A stretch of 64,000 bases of DNA from positions 1,619,501 to 1,683,500 of the forward strand of contig BSDZ01000016.1 in NCBI GenBank assembly GCA_030268105.1. Reading direction: 5' to 3'. The position numbers and the translations under genes were made by a program. This document shows positions 63,691-64,000 of the stretch, one piece after another (the first letter of the stretch is position 1; every line of letters starts with the position of its first letter). The notes beneath the pieces are model-generated. The model worked only from the letters and a program-made list of their open reading frames with translations. It was not told the DNA's origin and made no database searches. The stretch is from Volvox africanus. Lineage: Eukaryota; Chlorophyta; Chlorophyceae; Chlamydomonadales; Volvocaceae.

Positions 63691-64000
63691 TGTGCAAGAA
63701 TATCGTAGCCCAAAGCGTTGTCATTTGGCACGACGATTTGTGTGGTCGAGCCATCCTGCCGTATCCACAACTCGTTGCGCTTGTGCAAATGTTCCACATT
63801 GTTGGGCGAAGTGAACCATGGATCCACTTCATACGCCACCTTGAGTCGCTGCGCAAGGTCCGCTGCTATCGGCACCTCCTGACTGCGCGAACGAGTAACC
63901 GGTGCTGCCAAAATTGCAGCATGTAATGATGGATGTCGACTGAGAGCGTCAGCAATATTAATCCTGCTGGCGATATACTCCCATGTACAGTCGAAACGAG
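63688..64000 (-). pseudogene. Second gypsy RNase H end and integrase start, joined out of order
   Basis: Minus frame: late RNase H (NIADALSRHP-like, 63900-64000), the linker APVTRSRSQEVPIAADLAQRL and the integrase N-terminus (STTQIVVPNDNALGYDILAQF) leading straight into the RNase H of 63473-63690. It parallels 63150-63460 but with many substitutions, so it derives from a different copy rather than a fresh duplication. The joint lies in AQF|RCIVAG. Confidence 0.82.

Overview
The window is eukaryotic nuclear DNA made almost wholly of transposable elements. It holds LTR retrotransposons (chromodomain Ty3/gypsy and Ty1/copia), one CACTA-like DNA transposon with a spliceosomal-intron gene, and recombination products of these. 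No ordinary host gene, rRNA or tRNA was recognised. GT-AG introns, 5-bp target-site duplications (TSDs) of LTR elements and a 3-bp TSD of the CACTA element support a eukaryote. The species cannot be fixed from this sequence; an alga or other protist with a repeat-rich genome is my low-confidence guess. I use local names: GYP-1 to GYP-10 for gypsy copies, COP-1 and COP-2 for copia copies.

Layout. 1-1275: 3' end of GYP-1 (+), inserted in COP-1 (1276-3467, -). COP-1 is itself broken at 2228-2636 by AT-rich DNA that encodes pieces of bacterial-type proteins (DUF155/RMD1, ParB N-terminus, NuoM-like). 3468-8635: decayed LTR and pol scraps (GYP-2, GYP-3), an AT-rich tract and an unexplained stretch. 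8636-11690: GYP-4 (+), 5' half. 11889-26526: GYP-5 and GYP-6 (-), a nearly perfect 7219-bp tandem duplication with a chimeric chromodomain at the joint.

From 26586 to 60967 one old gypsy copy (GYP-7, -) acts as host for a nest. GYP-8 (29013-36393, TSD GATAA) sits in its RT. A solo LTR (41719-42553, TSD GCTGA) sits in its protease region. Unequal recombination between the GYP-8 LTR and the solo LTR duplicated the fragment between them and left a hybrid LTR (37134-40978) containing five 602-bp repeats, each carrying a 217-bp exon-like filler. COP-2 (43198-60562, TSD CACTC) sits in the GYP-7 gag; GYP-9 (47480-59582, TSD CACAG) sits in the COP-2 RNase H; the CACTA-like element (51882-56768, TSD ATA) sits in the GYP-9 protease region. 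That is four nested levels. GYP-10 (60968 to beyond 64000) is inserted in the GYP-7 gag N-terminus.

How the parts work. Gypsy elements have the order LTR, primer site (TGGTATCGAGAC), small leucine-rich ORF, gag with a zinc knuckle, an in-frame UAG, then protease, RT, RNase H, integrase and chromodomain, polypurine tract, LTR. The same-frame UAG between gag and protease is shared by at least three divergent lineages here, which suggests stop readthrough. COP-2 has one gag-pol frame and a primer site matching the anticodon loop of initiator tRNA-Met. Almost every gypsy pol is damaged, so most copies depend on help from intact relatives elsewhere.
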